A stretch of DNA of 64,000 nucleotides. Source: Virgibacillus siamensis (lineage in GTDB: Bacteria > Bacillota > Bacilli > Bacillales > Amphibacillaceae). Location: NCBI RefSeq assembly GCF_900162695.1, contig NZ_FUIH01000007.1, forward strand, positions 2,604,001 to 2,668,000, in the 5' to 3' direction. This document shows positions 62,981 through 64,000 of the stretch, piece after piece (the first letter of the stretch is position 1; the number at the start of each line of letters is the position of its first letter). The notes under the pieces were generated by a model. It had not been told where the DNA came from. It was given only the letters and a program-made list of their open reading frames with translations, and did not search any database. The position numbers and the translations under genes are program-made.

Positions 62981-63580
62981 TTAAGATTGATTCGATAGAT
63001 TTTCAAGACATGTTTCTGTTGTATATCCAACAGTTTTTTCATAAGTAGTAAAAATGTTTTTTTGATTGGTCGGTTCAAATACTCGAAACTTATTAAGCTG
63101 TTTTCCATAAACATGAACGGTAATGACTGTTTCCTCTCCTTGGGGTTTTAAAATGTGGCAGTCTGCTGGTGGCAAAAGCTCTCCAGTGCTTTGCTCGTTT
63201 ATAGTCATTGTACCGGCATAACTTAGTTTAGTAGTCTGGTTGGAGTACGATTCCAATTGTAAATAATTAAAAATTTTCATACGCCCAGAAATGACTCCCT
63301 CTACTCCCCATGTTCCATCATGGTCGTGTAATGGTGTACTATGTTCAGGTTCCCAAATAAGTGCGAGGATCTCAAAGCGGTCTTGTGGATCGCGATATAG
63401 GGAATGACGACCATAACTGTTATTGCCTGCAGACATCTTTTCCATAGGCAACCATGACTTACTGCGCAATAATTTACTGAGATGATGCTCGGCCTGTGAA
63501 ACACGATCACTATCAGAATTGGTTGTTTCTACTACATCAGTCAAATCCCGGATAAAATCCGTCAGTTTATAATGATTCAT
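62981..63580 (-). CDS. Cysteine dioxygenase-type cupin (thiol dioxygenase)
   Basis: A 199-residue iron cupin oxidising the thiol of cysteine (or 3-mercaptopropionate) to a sulfinate. Iron ligands are His85 and His87 in STPLHDHDGTWGVEGVISG and His142 in PADCHILKP; VITVHVYGKQL carries the later His-Tyr active-site pair. Length and motif order fit bacterial CDO. GGAGGAAA lies before the ATG. The downstream-encoded partner on the same strand is a TauE/SafE exporter 22 bases upstream, consistent with release of sulfite after cysteine oxidation. Confidence 0.85.
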   Translation of the reverse strand: MNHYKLTDFIRDLTDVVETTNSDSDRVSQAEHHLSKLLRSKSWLPMEKMSAGNNSYGRHSLYRDPQDRFEILALIWEPEHSTPLHDHDGTWGVEGVISGRMKIFNYLQLESYSNQTTKLSYAGTMTINEQSTGELLPPADCHILKPQGEETVITVHVYGKQLNKFRVFEPTNQKNIFTTYEKTVGYTTETCLENLSNQS

Positions 63581-63603
63581 AAAACTTTCCTCCCTCTATA
63601 AAT

Positions 63604-64000
63604 TCAAACAAAATCAAACCAAATTTTAATTACCGTAGCTAGGATAAAAAGTGATAAGATAGCCTTCAATATTTTGGTGTCTATTTTTTTACCGGTAACT
63701 GCCCCCATCGGTGCAGCAATAAGACTGGCAACTATCATAACCCCCGCTGGTCCAAACAACACTTGACCTGTTATTATTTTTCCAGCAGTTGAACCAATCG
63801 ATGATAAAAAAGTAATTGCTAGCGAAGAAGCTATAGTGACACGGGTTGGTATGTTCAGTAAAACTAGCATGATAGGCACCAGTAGAAATGCTCCAGCCGC
63901 CCCGACAATACCAGACCCTATACCAACAAGAAAAGCACTTATTATTGCCATTAGACTGTTGAATTCAATTTGGTTTACCTCTGTTTCTAAACTATTTTCT
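63604..64000 (-). CDS. TauE/SafE-family sulfite/sulfonate exporter, C-terminal half (cut by the window edge)
   Basis: The frame is open to the last base, so an ATG at 63951 is internal. The visible 130 residues contain the second-half signature of the family, VGIGSGIVGAAGAFLLVPIM, followed by ASSLAITFLSSIGSTAG and two more helices. A complete member has about 250 residues. It exports small sulfur oxyanions or sulfonates. It is transcribed just before the thiol dioxygenase gene, probably in one operon. Confidence 0.83.
   Translation of the reverse strand, partial: ENSLETEVNQIEFNSLMAIISAFLVGIGSGIVGAAGAFLLVPIMLVLLNIPTRVTIASSLAITFLSSIGSTAGKIITGQVLFGPAGVMIVASLIAAPMGAVTGKKIDTKILKAILSLFILATVIKIWFDFV

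Noticed and set aside
1..64000. CRISPR arrays, insertion sequences, prophage genes, rRNA or complete tRNA genes
   Set aside because: I saw no spaced identical repeats, transposase or phage motifs, or complete structural RNA genes; the only tandem repeat is the 21-bp array, which lacks CRISPR-like unit lengths.

Overview
The window comes from a low-GC Gram-positive bacterium, most likely a halotolerant member of the Bacillaceae (Virgibacillus/Oceanobacillus-like). Supporting signs are AT-rich sequence, strong AGGAGG-type ribosome binding sites, CcpA-type cre sites, frequent TTG starts, LytST- and CitST-type two-component systems, and Bacillus-style type I toxin loci. It is accessory, nutrient-scavenging DNA: almost every gene takes up or breaks down a carbohydrate, an acid sugar or an organic acid. 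I see no rRNA, intact tRNA, phage module, CRISPR array or intact insertion sequence.

Region by region. (a) 1-3.8 kb: D-xylose locus with xylB (cut by the left edge), xylA, an xylE-type symporter, and a divergent xylR reduced to its two ends by an internal deletion. (b) 4.4-5.9 kb: a lone GH13_18 sucrose-phosphorylase-type gene. (c) 6-19.5 kb, minus strand: a glycan operon with LacI regulator, ABC sugar importer, amidohydrolase, GH36, sugar isomerase, YesL, sulfatase, nitrilase-fold enzyme and GH20. (d) 19.9-35.4 kb, minus strand: GH38, a very large FAD oxidoreductase, isomerase, two Gfo/Idh dehydrogenases, ROK kinase, SIS isomerase, DUF1537 kinase, two class II aldolases, FGGY kinase and a racemase-like protein, with a divergent DeoR regulator. 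A LacI-type palindrome occurs in both (c) and (d), so one regulator may control both. (e) 36.6-40.9 kb: GH3 beta-xylosidase-type enzyme plus Gfo/Idh, with a divergent AraC regulator.

(f) 41-41.7 kb and 49.5 kb: holin-like type I toxin loci, one intact and two decayed. (g) 41.8-49.2 kb: a six-gene operon (YhdT, PanF, M20 amidohydrolase, malate/isopropylmalate-type dehydrogenase, SDR, aldehyde dehydrogenase) with a divergent GntR regulator. Its enzyme classes match, step for step, the pantothenate degradation route known biochemically from Pseudomonas; I regard it as the most interesting candidate system here. (h) 49.6-53.8 kb: CstA-family transporter with a LytS/LytT-type two-component system, probably pyruvate uptake. 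(i) 54-58 kb: an unusual regulator with a GGDEF-like region, a carbamoylase-type hydrolase and a YfcC-family transporter. (j) 58.3-62.5 kb: CitST/DcuSR-type two-component system and a DASS dicarboxylate transporter behind a cre site that matches the consensus fully. (k) 62.5-64 kb: a 21-bp tandem repeat, a 43-codon small gene, a cysteine-dioxygenase-type gene and a TauE/SafE exporter cut by the right edge.

Protein identities rest on motif recognition and remembered family sequences, without database searches. Promoters, operators and terminators are read by eye from consensus matches and symmetry.
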